This document shows, piece by piece, positions 25,167 through 34,648 of a DNA stretch of 64,000 nt. Made by a program: the position numbers and the translations under genes. The stretch covers positions 62,001 to 126,000 of the forward strand of contig NZ_JAHVHW010000005.1 of NCBI RefSeq assembly GCF_019802055.1. The letters run 5' to 3'. This DNA is from Ferrimonas balearica (lineage in GTDB: Bacteria > Pseudomonadota > Gammaproteobacteria > Enterobacterales > Shewanellaceae). The notes under the pieces are model-generated. The model was not told the DNA's origin. It ran no database searches and saw nothing but the letters and a program-made list of their open reading frames with translations. The first letter of the stretch is position 1. The number at the start of each line of letters is the position of its first letter.

Positions 25167-26578
25167 GCGCTGGCCCCCGAGGCGCGGTGAGCCTGCCACC
25201 AGAACAGGGGGGCCACCAGTGCCATCAGCGCCATCTGAACGCCAAGCTGTTGCCACAGTGCCCACTGCGACGGCAAAGGCAGGGAATGCAGCGCCCACCA
25301 CAGCAACAGCGTCAGAGCGAAAGGCAGCAGCAGTGTCAGCGCCTGAGCCCGGTAGGGTGAGCGATCCAGCTGCTGACAGAGAAAATGCATCAACGCCAGG
25401 GCCAATCCGGCGTAACCCAGGCTGAATCCGATGGCGACGGTTTCCAGCTTAGGCCACCACATCAATGCCAGTGCCGTCACTCCCATCACCACCGGCACCA
25501 GCATCCAGGCGTGCTTCGCCGCCTGAGCCTGCCAGCGATGAGCAACGATCAACCCGCGAGCCGGATAACCCAGCGCCAGAAAGAAACTGCCAAGAGCCAG
25601 CAGCTGAGCCGAGTGCTGGGCCGGGCCATATTCCGGCAAACCATAGTGGATCAGCCCGGGCAGCAGCAGTACCGCTGGCAGAATCAGCAGCGGCATCAGC
25701 CAGGCGGTGCGGTGCATGGGACGCCAGTAGTGGCGGGCCAGACGCTGTCCGCTGGCTTCGTAGCCCGTCTCCTGCATCAGCTTGGGCTCACTCACCTCCC
25801 GGGCGGCGCCCGGCAGGTTCATAAGCGGACCGAGCAGCATGGTGCCCAGGGTGTAGTAACCCAGGGCCTCAAGTCCCAGCAGCCAGGCCACCAACAGTTT
25901 ATCCAGCAGGCGCAGGCTCAGGCTGACCAACTCCAGCATCAGGATGGGGAAGCCCAGCCGCACCTGGTGCAGGAACTGCTGCCACTCCCAGGGCTGCCGC
26001 TGTCTGGGGCTGCCCTCCCGGGCAGACCAGTAGAGCAGCGCCAGACAGATCGGCAATGCCAGGAAGGCGCCCAGTATCCCCAGAGTCAGGATCAGGCCCA
26101 GAGTCAGGGCGAACTGAAGACCGTAGCGCAGTGCCGTAATGCGGGCCAGGGTGCCGAACCGTTCTTCGCTTTTCAGTTCCGCCATGCGGTGATCAAAGGC
26201 CCACACCAACACCACTGAGATGGCGGCACATACCAGACCAAAGCGGGTGACGCTGTCCTCGGTGCCGAAGGTGGCATAACCGAGAATCATCAGGGCCAGC
26301 ACCAGATTCAGGATCAGGGAGCCCCAGTACACGCTGTTCTTCAACGCGTCGATCTGCTCGGTCTCTCCCTGCCCCTTTAAGCGGGGCACCTGGTAGCGGA
26401 GGCTGGAGCGCGCCCCCAGATGCAGGTAGGTGCTGTAGGTGGGAAACAGGTTCAGCAGGGCAAACAGGCCGAGGGCTTCCGGCCCAAGCAGCTTGGGTCG
26501 CAAAAAGGCGGTGATCAGCCCCAAACCGTGGCGGAGACCACGGCTGGCGGCGAGCTGAGCCACAGACTTGCGGCTCAT
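25163..26578 (-). CDS. Wzx-like polysaccharide flippase
   Basis: 471 residues with about twelve to fourteen hydrophobic segments in the MOP-superfamily pattern. It begins VAQLAASRGLRHGLGLITAFL and has an amphipathic PGAAREVSEPKLMQ segment near the middle. It would flip undecaprenyl-linked repeat units across the inner membrane for a Wzy-type polymerase encoded upstream. Overlaps both neighbours by 4 bases. Substrate specificity cannot be inferred. Confidence 0.82.
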   Translation of the reverse strand: MSRKSVAQLAASRGLRHGLGLITAFLRPKLLGPEALGLFALLNLFPTYSTYLHLGARSSLRYQVPRLKGQGETEQIDALKNSVYWGSLILNLVLALMILGYATFGTEDSVTRFGLVCAAISVVLVWAFDHRMAELKSEERFGTLARITALRYGLQFALTLGLILTLGILGAFLALPICLALLYWSAREGSPRQRQPWEWQQFLHQVRLGFPILMLELVSLSLRLLDKLLVAWLLGLEALGYYTLGTMLLGPLMNLPGAAREVSEPKLMQETGYEASGQRLARHYWRPMHRTAWLMPLLILPAVLLLPGLIHYGLPEYGPAQHSAQLLALGSFFLALGYPARGLIVAHRWQAQAAKHAWMLVPVVMGVTALALMWWPKLETVAIGFSLGYAGLALALMHFLCQQLDRSPYRAQALTLLLPFALTLLLWWALHSLPLPSQWALWQQLGVQMALMALVAPLFWWQAHRASGASA

Positions 26579-27711
26579 GGCAGCACCACCGTGATGGCGG
26601 GGCCCAGCCCCTGATGATTGAGAGCGGCCAGGCGAATCTCCTGGCTGGTTGCCGGTATTTGCAGTGGGCCAGCCCGGACCTCCTGAGGTTCACCGTCCAG
26701 CCAGATCCGATAACGGTTGGCCCCCGGCACTTCAGGCCACTCGAGCCAGCGTGCCCCCTCCCGAACCACCACCGTAGCGGCGGGGGCCTGCTGCGGAGTC
26801 TGAGTGGTCAGATCCAGCACCCTGAACGCCTCATAGGGGATGCGTCGCAGCGTGCGCTTATGCAGCGCCCCGTCCCAGTGGGCGGTGCCCTCATACTCGG
26901 CGTAAAGCTTGGGATGGCCGCTGCCGTCGATCAGGATCATCCCGTACTGCTGCAGTGCCCGGGCGATGACGCGTTCAACCGGGGTCAGTTGCCAGCGGTC
27001 GAAGTCGGCCTCCCCCAGAGTGGGATCCAACTGCAGCCGCGCGCCCATCGGCAGATAGTGAGGTTCAAAGGCTTTGCCGTCACTCTTTGTGGCCGGGTGG
27101 ATGTGCATCGGGTTGGGGTAGTTGATCCCCAGCGCAATGGCGTGGTCGATCCGGCCCTGCTGAATCTCCCAGGGACGCACCAACCCAATCAGGTAGGGTA
27201 CGCCAGCGCCGCGACTGATAAAGCCGCGGGGCGGTACGCCGCTCCATCGGGTGTTGTAGCGATAGCCGTTGACCGCAACCCAGCTGCCATCCGGCAAAGG
27301 ACGCGCCTGCCAGAACCCCCATTCATCCCCGGTGACCGGATCCCACAGTACGATCTGGCTGTCGCTGCCTTTGGCTGCCCGGGCGCCAACGGGCAGCGGG
27401 GCCAATACGGTAGTGCGCTTCAGCAGGCGCAGATCCTGACCCTGGTTGCTCACCTCGGAAAACACCCCGGAGAGGAGCACCGGTTTCATCGGCGTGCTGG
27501 CGTCGATTTCGTACACCGGCATCGTGTACTGGTTGGGGTCGATGCCGAAGACGCCGGACATCTGGCTCAGATAGAAAGCGGAGTTGGGGTCTGTTTTGGG
27601 AGTCTCGCCAATCTTCAGGTTCCAGGGGCTGTCCGGGTGGTAGGGCCGCTCCCCGGCGCTCAGGGTCGCGGCGGACAGTGCCAATATCAGGCCGCAGAGC
27701 CAACGCATCAT
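26575..27711 (-). CDS. Secreted protein with C-terminal FN3-like domain, EPS operon
   Basis: 378 residues from the ATG at 27711, overlapping the upstream stop. Signal peptide about 1-19 (WLCGLILALSAATLSAG). The central region (about 25-290) opens with DSPWNLKIGETPKTDPNSA and includes NPMHIHPATKS and YGMILIDGSG. I do not recognise an enzyme family with certainty, though the His-rich and aromatic pattern suggests a carbohydrate-active protein. The last ~85 residues (ARWLEWPEVPGANRYRIWLDG) look like a fibronectin type III module. Probably periplasmic or extracellular and polysaccharide-facing. Confidence 0.6.
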   Translation of the reverse strand: MMRWLCGLILALSAATLSAGERPYHPDSPWNLKIGETPKTDPNSAFYLSQMSGVFGIDPNQYTMPVYEIDASTPMKPVLLSGVFSEVSNQGQDLRLLKRTTVLAPLPVGARAAKGSDSQIVLWDPVTGDEWGFWQARPLPDGSWVAVNGYRYNTRWSGVPPRGFISRGAGVPYLIGLVRPWEIQQGRIDHAIALGINYPNPMHIHPATKSDGKAFEPHYLPMGARLQLDPTLGEADFDRWQLTPVERVIARALQQYGMILIDGSGHPKLYAEYEGTAHWDGALHKRTLRRIPYEAFRVLDLTTQTPQQAPAATVVVREGARWLEWPEVPGANRYRIWLDGEPQEVRAGPLQIPATSQEIRLAALNHQGLGPAITVVLP

Positions 27712-28880
27712 CGGGCCTCCCGGGCACAGGCGATCAGGGCGTTTGCCTCGGCGCTGGAGATGGGCGTCTGGGCAAAGTAATCGATGGGGTGCAGGTAGCT
27801 CATCAGGTATTGGCGTAAGCGTTTGGGCGTAAACGCAGAATAGTGACAGCGTCCCAGCACCTGCAGGGGTTTGTCCAGCAGCATCGCTTCCAGTCCCACC
27901 GTCGAGTTGATGGTCACCACTGCCCGGGCATGGGGCAGCAACTGTGGCATCGGAGCCTGAGTCAGCAGCCAGCCGCGGGCCAGACTCTCCGATCTCAGCC
28001 ATTCGAGAATGCGCGTGTCCGGTTCGGCCGGGTGCGGTTTGATGCAGAGCGTCAGCCCCTGGGCTTCGGCGTGCTTCGCCGCCAGCATCAGGGCCTCACG
28101 GTTATCCACGTCACTGTTGAACAGCAATTGGCTGTCGCTGCTCACCTGCATGGGGTAGAGCAGAAAGGGCACTGAGGGGATCAGGTTGCCTGCCAGCGCG
28201 GGCTGGCGGCGGGCTCGCCACTTGCGTTGAGCGCGACGCCACAGTGGCTCGTCGGCGCTCAGCCCCCCCAACAGATAGCCCAGTTGGTCTTGCCACCAGT
28301 CCGGATTGACCCGACGGACCTGAGCGCTTTGCGGCGGTTGCTGGGCGCGACTCAGATAGGCCTCCCGCCAACTCTGAAATGCCGCCTCCGGATCCGGCAG
28401 GTGATCCAGTTGTTCCGGCTCACGGGCCAGCCGGGAGCGGGCGTTCACCCCTTCGGGATCCGCAAACAGTCGACCGGGGAAATTGCCCAGCTCCAGGTAG
28501 AGTATCCGATTGCCGTGGCAGCGGGCGTAGGCTGTGATGGTGCGCTCCACGGTGCGGCAACCGTTCCACACCAGCAGAAGAGTGTCGGAAGTGGCGTGTT
28601 CAGACAGGGCCTGCCAGGTGGCATCCTGCAAGCGACGCCAGTGTCCGGGGTGGCGCCAGCCCAGCGCCGCTTCCAGCCCAGGCTCCGGTTTGGGGTCGAG
28701 GGTAGCCTCGGGTGCCCCACGGCGCAGCCAATGGCAGGGAATGCCCGCTTCACGGGCTTTACGAAGCAGCGACAGGCGGCTGGTCAGCAGCTGCCAACGG
28801 CTGTCTGGCAGGGCCTGCTGCAAACGAACAAAGAAGTGGAAACGCTCAAGGCAGTCAACGTGTGCCAGGATCGGGGTCAT
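27708..28880 (-). CDS. KpsS/KpsC-like capsule glycosyltransferase
   Basis: 390 residues. The C-terminal half has the Capsule_synth pattern LCIKPHPAEPDTRILEWL followed by AVVTINSTVGLEAMLLDKPLQVLG. This is the signature of KpsS/KpsC-type Kdo transferases and relatives. It is cytoplasmic with no membrane span. The operon otherwise uses Wzx/Wzy logic rather than an ABC capsule exporter, so it probably acts as an ordinary glycosyltransferase adding a sugar to the repeat unit. It is coupled by overlap on both sides. Donor and acceptor unknown. Confidence 0.72.
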   Translation of the reverse strand: MTPILAHVDCLERFHFFVRLQQALPDSRWQLLTSRLSLLRKAREAGIPCHWLRRGAPEATLDPKPEPGLEAALGWRHPGHWRRLQDATWQALSEHATSDTLLLVWNGCRTVERTITAYARCHGNRILYLELGNFPGRLFADPEGVNARSRLAREPEQLDHLPDPEAAFQSWREAYLSRAQQPPQSAQVRRVNPDWWQDQLGYLLGGLSADEPLWRRAQRKWRARRQPALAGNLIPSVPFLLYPMQVSSDSQLLFNSDVDNREALMLAAKHAEAQGLTLCIKPHPAEPDTRILEWLRSESLARGWLLTQAPMPQLLPHARAVVTINSTVGLEAMLLDKPLQVLGRCHYSAFTPKRLRQYLMSYLHPIDYFAQTPISSAEANALIACAREAR

Positions 28881-29977
28881 AGCGGCGACTCCAGTGCAGC
28901 CCGGTAGGCCGAAAGCGTCTGGCTCAACTGCTGTTCCGGGCTGAAGCGCTCGCGCAGTCGCACTTGAGCGGCGTGCCCCAGGCGCTCAGCCTTGCCGGGA
29001 TCCGCCAACAGGTCGCGGACGGCGGCGGCAAGTGCCATCGCGTCGGTGGGCATCAGCAGGGCGTGTTCGTCATGCTGAAACAGCTCCGGGATGCCGCCAA
29101 CGGCGGTGGCCACCATCGGTTTGGCCAGGGCGGCGCCCTCAAGCAGCACCAGAGGGGTGCCTTCGGTGTCGGAGCTGAGCATCAGAAGGTCGGAGGCGGC
29201 CATCAGAGCCTGGGTTTCGCCATAGGGCAGGGCGCCGGTCATCACCACCGGCAGTGCCTGCGTCTGCACCGTTTCGGCCAGTTGCGCGCGCAGATGGCCA
29301 TCCCCCACTACGATGCCCTGGACCTGTGGAAGCTGACTGACCGCATCCAGGTAGCGATCAACCCGCTTGGCGGCTTCCAGTCGTGCCACCGTTAGCAGCC
29401 AGGGGCGGTTGGGATCCAATCCGTAGCGCTGCGCCAGCTCTGCCCGGCTTACCGCCATCGTGGGTGTTGGCGCCATGGCATTGGGGATCAGATGGATCCG
29501 ATTCGACTCAACGCCTTCGGCCAGCAGCGCCTGCCGGATCGCATCAGACACCACAATCAGGGGGCCATCAGGCCGCAATGCATTTGCCAGCCAGGGATAA
29601 AGTTGCGCACGCCAATGCTGCCGGTACTCCAGCGCATACCAGGAGTTGAGGGTCGATACATGGGCGATGCCGCAGCGGCGGCTGGTCCAATGGGCCCAGA
29701 ACTGGCTCTGGATGTTGTGACTGTCGATCAGCTCGATCCCCTGCGCTCGGCAGAAACGGCAGAGTCGGCCAAGCAGACGTGGATCGGCCTTATGTCGACC
29801 CAGCCCCACCACCGGCAGCCCCTGGGCGCGGGCTTCCCGGTAGACCGGGCTATCGGTCAGCGCACCCAATACCGCGTGCTGATCCGGATACCGGGCCAGC
29901 AGGCCCAGTACCCGGCTGCTGGCTCCGCCAAACTGGGCGGAGAGATCCAGCAGCAACACCTTGGGAACGTGAGACAT
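28877..29977 (-). CDS. Glycosyltransferase family 4
   Basis: 366 residues, GT-B fold. The N-terminal domain begins KVLLLDLSAQFGGASSRVLGLLA. The C-terminal nucleotide-sugar site shows LLTVARLEAAKRVDRYLDA, SDLLMLSSDTEGTPLVLLEGAALAKPMVATAVGGIPEL (E-x7-E motif). It should transfer a sugar from a nucleotide donor to the lipid-linked exopolysaccharide unit in the cytoplasm. Start shares one base with the upstream stop (TGATG). Confidence 0.88.
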   Translation of the reverse strand: MSHVPKVLLLDLSAQFGGASSRVLGLLARYPDQHAVLGALTDSPVYREARAQGLPVVGLGRHKADPRLLGRLCRFCRAQGIELIDSHNIQSQFWAHWTSRRCGIAHVSTLNSWYALEYRQHWRAQLYPWLANALRPDGPLIVVSDAIRQALLAEGVESNRIHLIPNAMAPTPTMAVSRAELAQRYGLDPNRPWLLTVARLEAAKRVDRYLDAVSQLPQVQGIVVGDGHLRAQLAETVQTQALPVVMTGALPYGETQALMAASDLLMLSSDTEGTPLVLLEGAALAKPMVATAVGGIPELFQHDEHALLMPTDAMALAAAVRDLLADPGKAERLGHAAQVRLRERFSPEQQLSQTLSAYRAALESPL

Positions 29978-32127
29978 CAGGGACGCCGCACCAGTCGGAA
30001 ACCGGTGAAGAAGGCACGGGTCTCCGGCAGGTCATACTGTCGACGCTGACAGCTCTGGAATCGGCCGCCGGTATCCCATCCGCCTCCTCGCTCAACCCGG
30101 TGGGTGTCGGCGCCGAGGAAGTGGTACTCATGGTCGCCGGTAAACAGCGGATTGAAGCGGCTGTGGGACTGATAACCCGCCTTGTCGTAGACATCCAGTG
30201 CCCACTCCCAGACGTGGCTGTTCAGCCCTGACAGGCCGATGGCGTTTGCGGGCAGCTCGGTCACCGGCATATGGATCGCTTCTCCGGTTTGCACCTTGGC
30301 CGGGTTGGAGGGCAGTTCCGTGGCCGCTTCAGCAATGGCAGGAGTTCCAAATGTTACGCTTTGGCCGCCGTTGCGACAGGCGTACTCAAACTCCGCTTCG
30401 GTGGGCAGGCGGAACTCGTAGTCGCTTTGGGCGTTGAGCTTGCAGGTGAAGCGCTGCGCATCAAACCAGGAAACCTGTTCGACCGCGTAATCCCCACCCA
30501 ATTGGTAACGGGAGGGATTGGCGGGCATCAGGCTTTGCCACTGGTCTTGCGTCAGTTCGGTCTGAGCCATCCAGAAACCGTCAACACACACCTCCTGGGC
30601 GGGCATCTCATCCCGGGCACAGGACTGAGAGCCGCTGTCGCAGCCCTGGATGTAGCAGCCACCCTCTACCCAGACAAAGGGGATACCGGTGGTGGGCTCC
30701 CGCCAGATCTCACCGGGCTGGCCCGGTTGCGGATTGGGCGCCGGGCGGGTGAGATCCTGGGTTTTGACCAGGCTGTAGCGCTCGGTATCCCACTGCCAGA
30801 GAGCGGCTTCTCCCGCGCCGTTCAGCAGATGGCCGTTGGGGTTGAAGTTCAGGCGGTGGATGGTGCCCTCGGTGTCCATCTGGTGCAGACGCCGACCGCT
30901 GGCGGTGTCCCAGATGGTCAGTTGTTCATGACTCCAGGCCGCAGCCAGGCGCTGACCGTCCGGGCTGAACGCCAGAGCGGTAATGCCGTGTTGGGATGGG
31001 GCGGTCAAGGCACGGCGTTCGCCGGACTCAACGTCGAGCACCACCAACTGACCATTGCCTCCGGCCATTGCCAGGAAGCGATCATTACTGGAGTACGCCA
31101 TGTCGTTGATGCGGCCATCAAGCAGCTTCATCTCGCTGACCTTGCTGCGGGTGGCCAGGTTCCACAGGCTCAGGTAGCCACCAATATCCCCCAGAGCCAA
31201 ACGTCGACCATTGTGGTTCACGGCCAGGGCGCTCAGGGGCAGATCCCCCTCGGTATCGAGCTTGTGCTCGCGGGCATCGGTCAGTTCCCACAGGGCGGCA
31301 GAGCGATCATGACTGGCGCTGAACAGCCACTTACCATCCTGGCTGAAGGTTACAGCGACGACGGTATCTTCGTGTCCGTATCGCGTGTTGAGCAGGGTTC
31401 CGGTGGCCAGATCCCACAGTCGCACGGTGCCATCCAGGTGACCGCTGGCGGCCAGACGACCGTTGGGGGAGATCGCCGAGGCCATCACCGAACTCTCCAT
31501 GGCATCGGTGCTGTATTGGGGACACCCTTCCGCCACTTGCCAGAGGGCCAGGCGACCGTTGGGGTCGGTGGTCAGGGCATGTGTACCATCCGGCGTAAAG
31601 CTGGTTGCGGGTGCGGTGGCCGGATGTTGGCCATCCTCCCCCAGTGCGTAAAGCGCCGCCAGGGTGATCTCCACCCGACGGTTGGCGGCTTTTCCGGAGG
31701 CACTCTGGTTGCTCTGGACAGGCTGGGTTTCACCAAAATAGCGGGTATCCAGGCGGATGTGCTGATTGGGCAGCAGGGCAGTTATCGCCTGAGCGACCGC
31801 TTCGGCCCGCCGCTGGGACAGGGCCATGTTGTACTCCTCCGCCCCGGCACTGTCGGTGTGGCCGCTGATGGCGATGCCCATCTGACCATCCAGCATCGGT
31901 GCCAGCTGTTCCGCCAGGGACGCCAAGCGCTGCCGGTCGGCGTCGGAGAGCATTGCGCCGTCGGTGGGGAAGAAGAGGCTCAGCGTGATCTGTTGACGCT
32001 GCCCTGAGATCAGGGCTTCGGTGGCGTCGTGCCATTGTGAGGGCTGCAGCGCGGCCTGAGCGACGCCGGTCAGCATCATGCTGGCGGCAAGCAGGCTCAA
32101 CCTGGGCCATTGACGGGTCCTGGTCAC
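29977..32127 (-). CDS. OmpA-WD40-SUMF1 fusion protein of the EPS operon
   Basis: 716 residues with three domains. After a signal peptide (1-25) comes an OmpA/MotB peptidoglycan-binding domain (about 46-157; ISGHTDSAGAEEYNMALSQRR, RRVEITL). Seven WD40 repeats follow (about 170-455; ends at LWQV, LWDL, LWEL, LWNL, VLDV, IWDT, QWDT), enough for a closed propeller. Last is a formylglycine-generating-enzyme/SUMF1 fold (about 483-715; EGGCYIQGCDSG, QTELTQDQW, FRLPTEAEFEYACR, RVERGGGWDTGG, GFRLVRRP). The catalytic cysteine expected after GGSW is replaced (GGGWDTGG), and no sulfatase is near, so sulfatase activation is unlikely. Probably a periplasmic scaffold or modifier anchored to the cell wall. 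Sits mid-operon between GT2 and GT4. Confidence 0.8.
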   Translation of the reverse strand: MTRTRQWPRLSLLAASMMLTGVAQAALQPSQWHDATEALISGQRQQITLSLFFPTDGAMLSDADRQRLASLAEQLAPMLDGQMGIAISGHTDSAGAEEYNMALSQRRAEAVAQAITALLPNQHIRLDTRYFGETQPVQSNQSASGKAANRRVEITLAALYALGEDGQHPATAPATSFTPDGTHALTTDPNGRLALWQVAEGCPQYSTDAMESSVMASAISPNGRLAASGHLDGTVRLWDLATGTLLNTRYGHEDTVVAVTFSQDGKWLFSASHDRSAALWELTDAREHKLDTEGDLPLSALAVNHNGRRLALGDIGGYLSLWNLATRSKVSEMKLLDGRINDMAYSSNDRFLAMAGGNGQLVVLDVESGERRALTAPSQHGITALAFSPDGQRLAAAWSHEQLTIWDTASGRRLHQMDTEGTIHRLNFNPNGHLLNGAGEAALWQWDTERYSLVKTQDLTRPAPNPQPGQPGEIWREPTTGIPFVWVEGGCYIQGCDSGSQSCARDEMPAQEVCVDGFWMAQTELTQDQWQSLMPANPSRYQLGGDYAVEQVSWFDAQRFTCKLNAQSDYEFRLPTEAEFEYACRNGGQSVTFGTPAIAEAATELPSNPAKVQTGEAIHMPVTELPANAIGLSGLNSHVWEWALDVYDKAGYQSHSRFNPLFTGDHEYHFLGADTHRVERGGGWDTGGRFQSCQRRQYDLPETRAFFTGFRLVRRP

Positions 32128-33278
32128 TGATCGTTCTCCTTAGGGTTGTGCGCGGGCCCTTTGTCGGGCTCCCACTTTGGTGCGGCCCGGCCCCCTATCA
32201 GGTCCAGCCAGCCGAGCAGCATACCGATGTTTCCTAACACAAAATACGCTCCTCGTTCCGCCAGGCGGGCAAGGGCGTTGGGTTTAAGCCAACGGTGAAG
32301 GGCCGTCAGCAGATATCCGGATATCTGGGCCACCAGCAACGCCAGTGCCAGCCTGGAGTCGGGGGCCTCAAAGGCACTGCCCAGCAGCAGCCCAATCAAG
32401 GCGACCGGCAGCAGTCGTCGCCCAATCTTGTTGATCCAGAGCCCGACCGCCACCTGACCATAACGCCATGGGTTGAGCAGGGCCCGGTGGTGCCTCAGGC
32501 CATTCAGACTGGCGCCAGCGATGCGCCGCCGTCTGGGTATCTCCTGCGAGAGCCGGTGAACTGGCAGGGGAACCCGGGCGATGGCGTCGGGCGCAAACAC
32601 AAAGCGTTTGCCCTGGGCGATCACTGAGAGGGCGGCGTAGAGATCGTCGGTGACCGCATCGGGGATCGGGCGAAAGCTCGTCCGACGAACAGCATAGAGT
32701 TTACCGTCGTTGCTGGTCAGGCTGCCCCGGGCACTCTCTCCGGCCTTGATACGACTGTCCCAGCTGATGTACTGAGCCTGCGCCTGGGCCAAGGCATCGC
32801 CCCGTTGGATCTGGCGCTGGCCACAGACACCGCCGATGGCGGCATCGGACAGAGGGCGGATCAGCGCCTTCAGCGCATCCGGCTCCAGCAGCGCGTCCGC
32901 ATCGGTAAACACCAATACTTCGCCGGTTGCCCGGGAGGCCAGATCATTGACCCCGGCGATCTTACCCAGGTGCTGTGCCGCCTCAACCACCTCAACCCCC
33001 GGAAAATGGCGGGCGATGGCGGCGGTGTCATCACTGGAACCGTCGCTGTAAATCAGGAGTTGTGGCGTGGGTCCGGGATAGGACAACGCCAGAGTATTGG
33101 TCAGCTTTGACGCCATCAGTTGGGCGCCGTTACGCACCACGATAAGGATGGAGAGGCTGGGCCATGGTGCGGGATCGCTCCATGGATTCGCATCGGTACG
33201 GACTTGTCGGGCACACCATAGGGGATAACCGAACAGGACCAGCGTCAGCAGGGCGAGGCAGCCGAGGATCAGCATCAT
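32124..33278 (-). CDS. Membrane glycosyltransferase family 2
   Basis: 384 residues. N-terminal membrane anchor (about 3-20), then a GT-A domain: LSILIVVRNGAQLM, LLIYSDGSSDDT, LVFTDADALLEPDAL (D-x-D), and IPRRRRIAGASLNGL (Q/RxxRW-like). Two or three C-terminal membrane spans follow. This is the layout of processive or membrane GT2 enzymes such as those of hyaluronan/poly-GlcNAc synthase relatives, but without a full channel set. Likely builds the repeat unit at the membrane. It overlaps both neighbours by 4 bases. Confidence 0.83.
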   Translation of the reverse strand: MMLILGCLALLTLVLFGYPLWCARQVRTDANPWSDPAPWPSLSILIVVRNGAQLMASKLTNTLALSYPGPTPQLLIYSDGSSDDTAAIARHFPGVEVVEAAQHLGKIAGVNDLASRATGEVLVFTDADALLEPDALKALIRPLSDAAIGGVCGQRQIQRGDALAQAQAQYISWDSRIKAGESARGSLTSNDGKLYAVRRTSFRPIPDAVTDDLYAALSVIAQGKRFVFAPDAIARVPLPVHRLSQEIPRRRRIAGASLNGLRHHRALLNPWRYGQVAVGLWINKIGRRLLPVALIGLLLGSAFEAPDSRLALALLVAQISGYLLTALHRWLKPNALARLAERGAYFVLGNIGMLLGWLDLIGGRAAPKWEPDKGPAHNPKENDQ

Positions 33279-34645
33279 GACGAACGCTCCGCATCTCGGC
33301 GCAGCAGTGCCGCCACCGGCAGGATCAGCAGCCAGTATTTATGGTGGGTGTCGCTGAAGATGGTCAGGTATGCCAGCAGCGTAATAAACATGATGCGGTA
33401 GCTGGCGACCAGATCCGCCTGTTCCCATTGCTGGCGGGCCTGCCACAGTCGCTCCGAGGTGCGCAGGTCCTGATAGCCCCGGTACTGGATGGCGAGGAAC
33501 AGCATAAAGCCCAGTAAGCCGGAGCCCACCAGCACCTCAACATAGCTGTTGTGGGCAAACCGTCGGTCACTCTTGCCCTTGCGGCTGAAGGTTTTGGCCT
33601 CTTCCGAACGCACATAGCGCTCCGGGAAGGTACCCGGCCCATGCCCCAGCAGCGGAGCCTCTTTGAAGCTGTCCCAGCCCACCACAAGGTAGGAGCTGCG
33701 TCGGCTCAGGGATTTATCGCCGCTGTCGGTGATGCTGAGCTGACGCTCCCAAAAGCTCTGGGGCAGGGTCATCACTGTGGCCGATACGCCCAATGCCATA
33801 ATGGCGATAAGCAGACCGAGCAGGCGGATCTTAAACCGATGGCGATAGTGCCACACCAATTGCGCCGTACAGACGCCAAGCATCAGCACCGCGCCACGGG
33901 AGTAAGTGGCCGCCAGTGCCAGCAGGGTCAGGGCGATAAGCGAACCGTAAAGGAGCTTGTCCCGCCAGGCGGGACGATACAGCAGCCGGTGAACCAGCAG
34001 AGGCAGGCCGAACAACAGCATCAGCCCCATATTGTTGGGGTCCCGGGTTCCCCCCAGGCCACGGGTAATATCGCCCTTCTCTGCCGCCAGTCCTTCCAGC
34101 CCCAGGAAGCTGCCCATTACCGCCAACAGGGCGCCAATACCGATGCTGATAATCAGCACATTGGGCAGATGCCGATAGAGCTCCTCGGGACGCAACAGAA
34201 ACAGGGGCAGAGCGATAAACACGACGCCGGCAAACCACAGCAGGGTGTCCTTGAAAGCCACATCCGGGTAGGGGCTGAAAGCCAGTGCAATCAGATTAAC
34301 CGCCATAAACAGGGCCATCAGTGGCCAAAAGCTGGCTCGGGCGTCGGAGAGCGGCCGACGTCGAAGCAGCAGGTCCACCGCCAGGATCAGAATCAGCAGC
34401 GCCGCCAACAACCAGGCGATGTCGATCCGGTCGCCCAGCACCTTACGGTATGCCCCGAAGGGGATGGTGGCCACCATGGCCAGAAAACCCCAGTGGGGGG
34501 CACGCGCCACCAGCAGCGCCATAAGCAGGGCAAAGGGCGGCACCCAGGCCGCCCAGTAATAGGGCGTCACCAGCATGACCAGGGAGAGGCTAAGCAGCCC
34601 TGTCAGCAGAATGGTGATGGCCAGATTATTGCCCGCTCTGAACAT
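33275..34645 (-). CDS. Wzy-type O-antigen/exopolysaccharide polymerase
   Basis: 456 residues with about eleven to twelve hydrophobic segments and a large periplasmic loop (about 290-370). The Wzy_C/O-antigen ligase signature is visible: RSSYLVVGWDSFKEAPLLGHGPGTFP and FAHNSYVEVLVGSGLLGF. It would polymerise flipped repeat units on the periplasmic face. An O-antigen ligase cannot be excluded by sequence alone, but the companion Wzx, Wzz, Wza and phosphoglycosyltransferase favour a polymerase. Confidence 0.82.
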   Translation of the reverse strand: MFRAGNNLAITILLTGLLSLSLVMLVTPYYWAAWVPPFALLMALLVARAPHWGFLAMVATIPFGAYRKVLGDRIDIAWLLAALLILILAVDLLLRRRPLSDARASFWPLMALFMAVNLIALAFSPYPDVAFKDTLLWFAGVVFIALPLFLLRPEELYRHLPNVLIISIGIGALLAVMGSFLGLEGLAAEKGDITRGLGGTRDPNNMGLMLLFGLPLLVHRLLYRPAWRDKLLYGSLIALTLLALAATYSRGAVLMLGVCTAQLVWHYRHRFKIRLLGLLIAIMALGVSATVMTLPQSFWERQLSITDSGDKSLSRRSSYLVVGWDSFKEAPLLGHGPGTFPERYVRSEEAKTFSRKGKSDRRFAHNSYVEVLVGSGLLGFMLFLAIQYRGYQDLRTSERLWQARQQWEQADLVASYRIMFITLLAYLTIFSDTHHKYWLLILPVAALLRRDAERSS

Positions 34646-34648
34646 GGC

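Noticed and set aside
30271-32007. 578-codon frame opposite the OmpA-WD40-SUMF1 gene
   Set aside because: Fully inside a gene with clear domains; its translation is Gly/Gln/Val-rich with no recognisable domain.
29977-32127. Sulfatase-activating enzyme
   Set aside because: The catalytic cysteine region reads GGGWDTGG and no sulfatase gene is nearby, so only the fold is claimed, not the activity.
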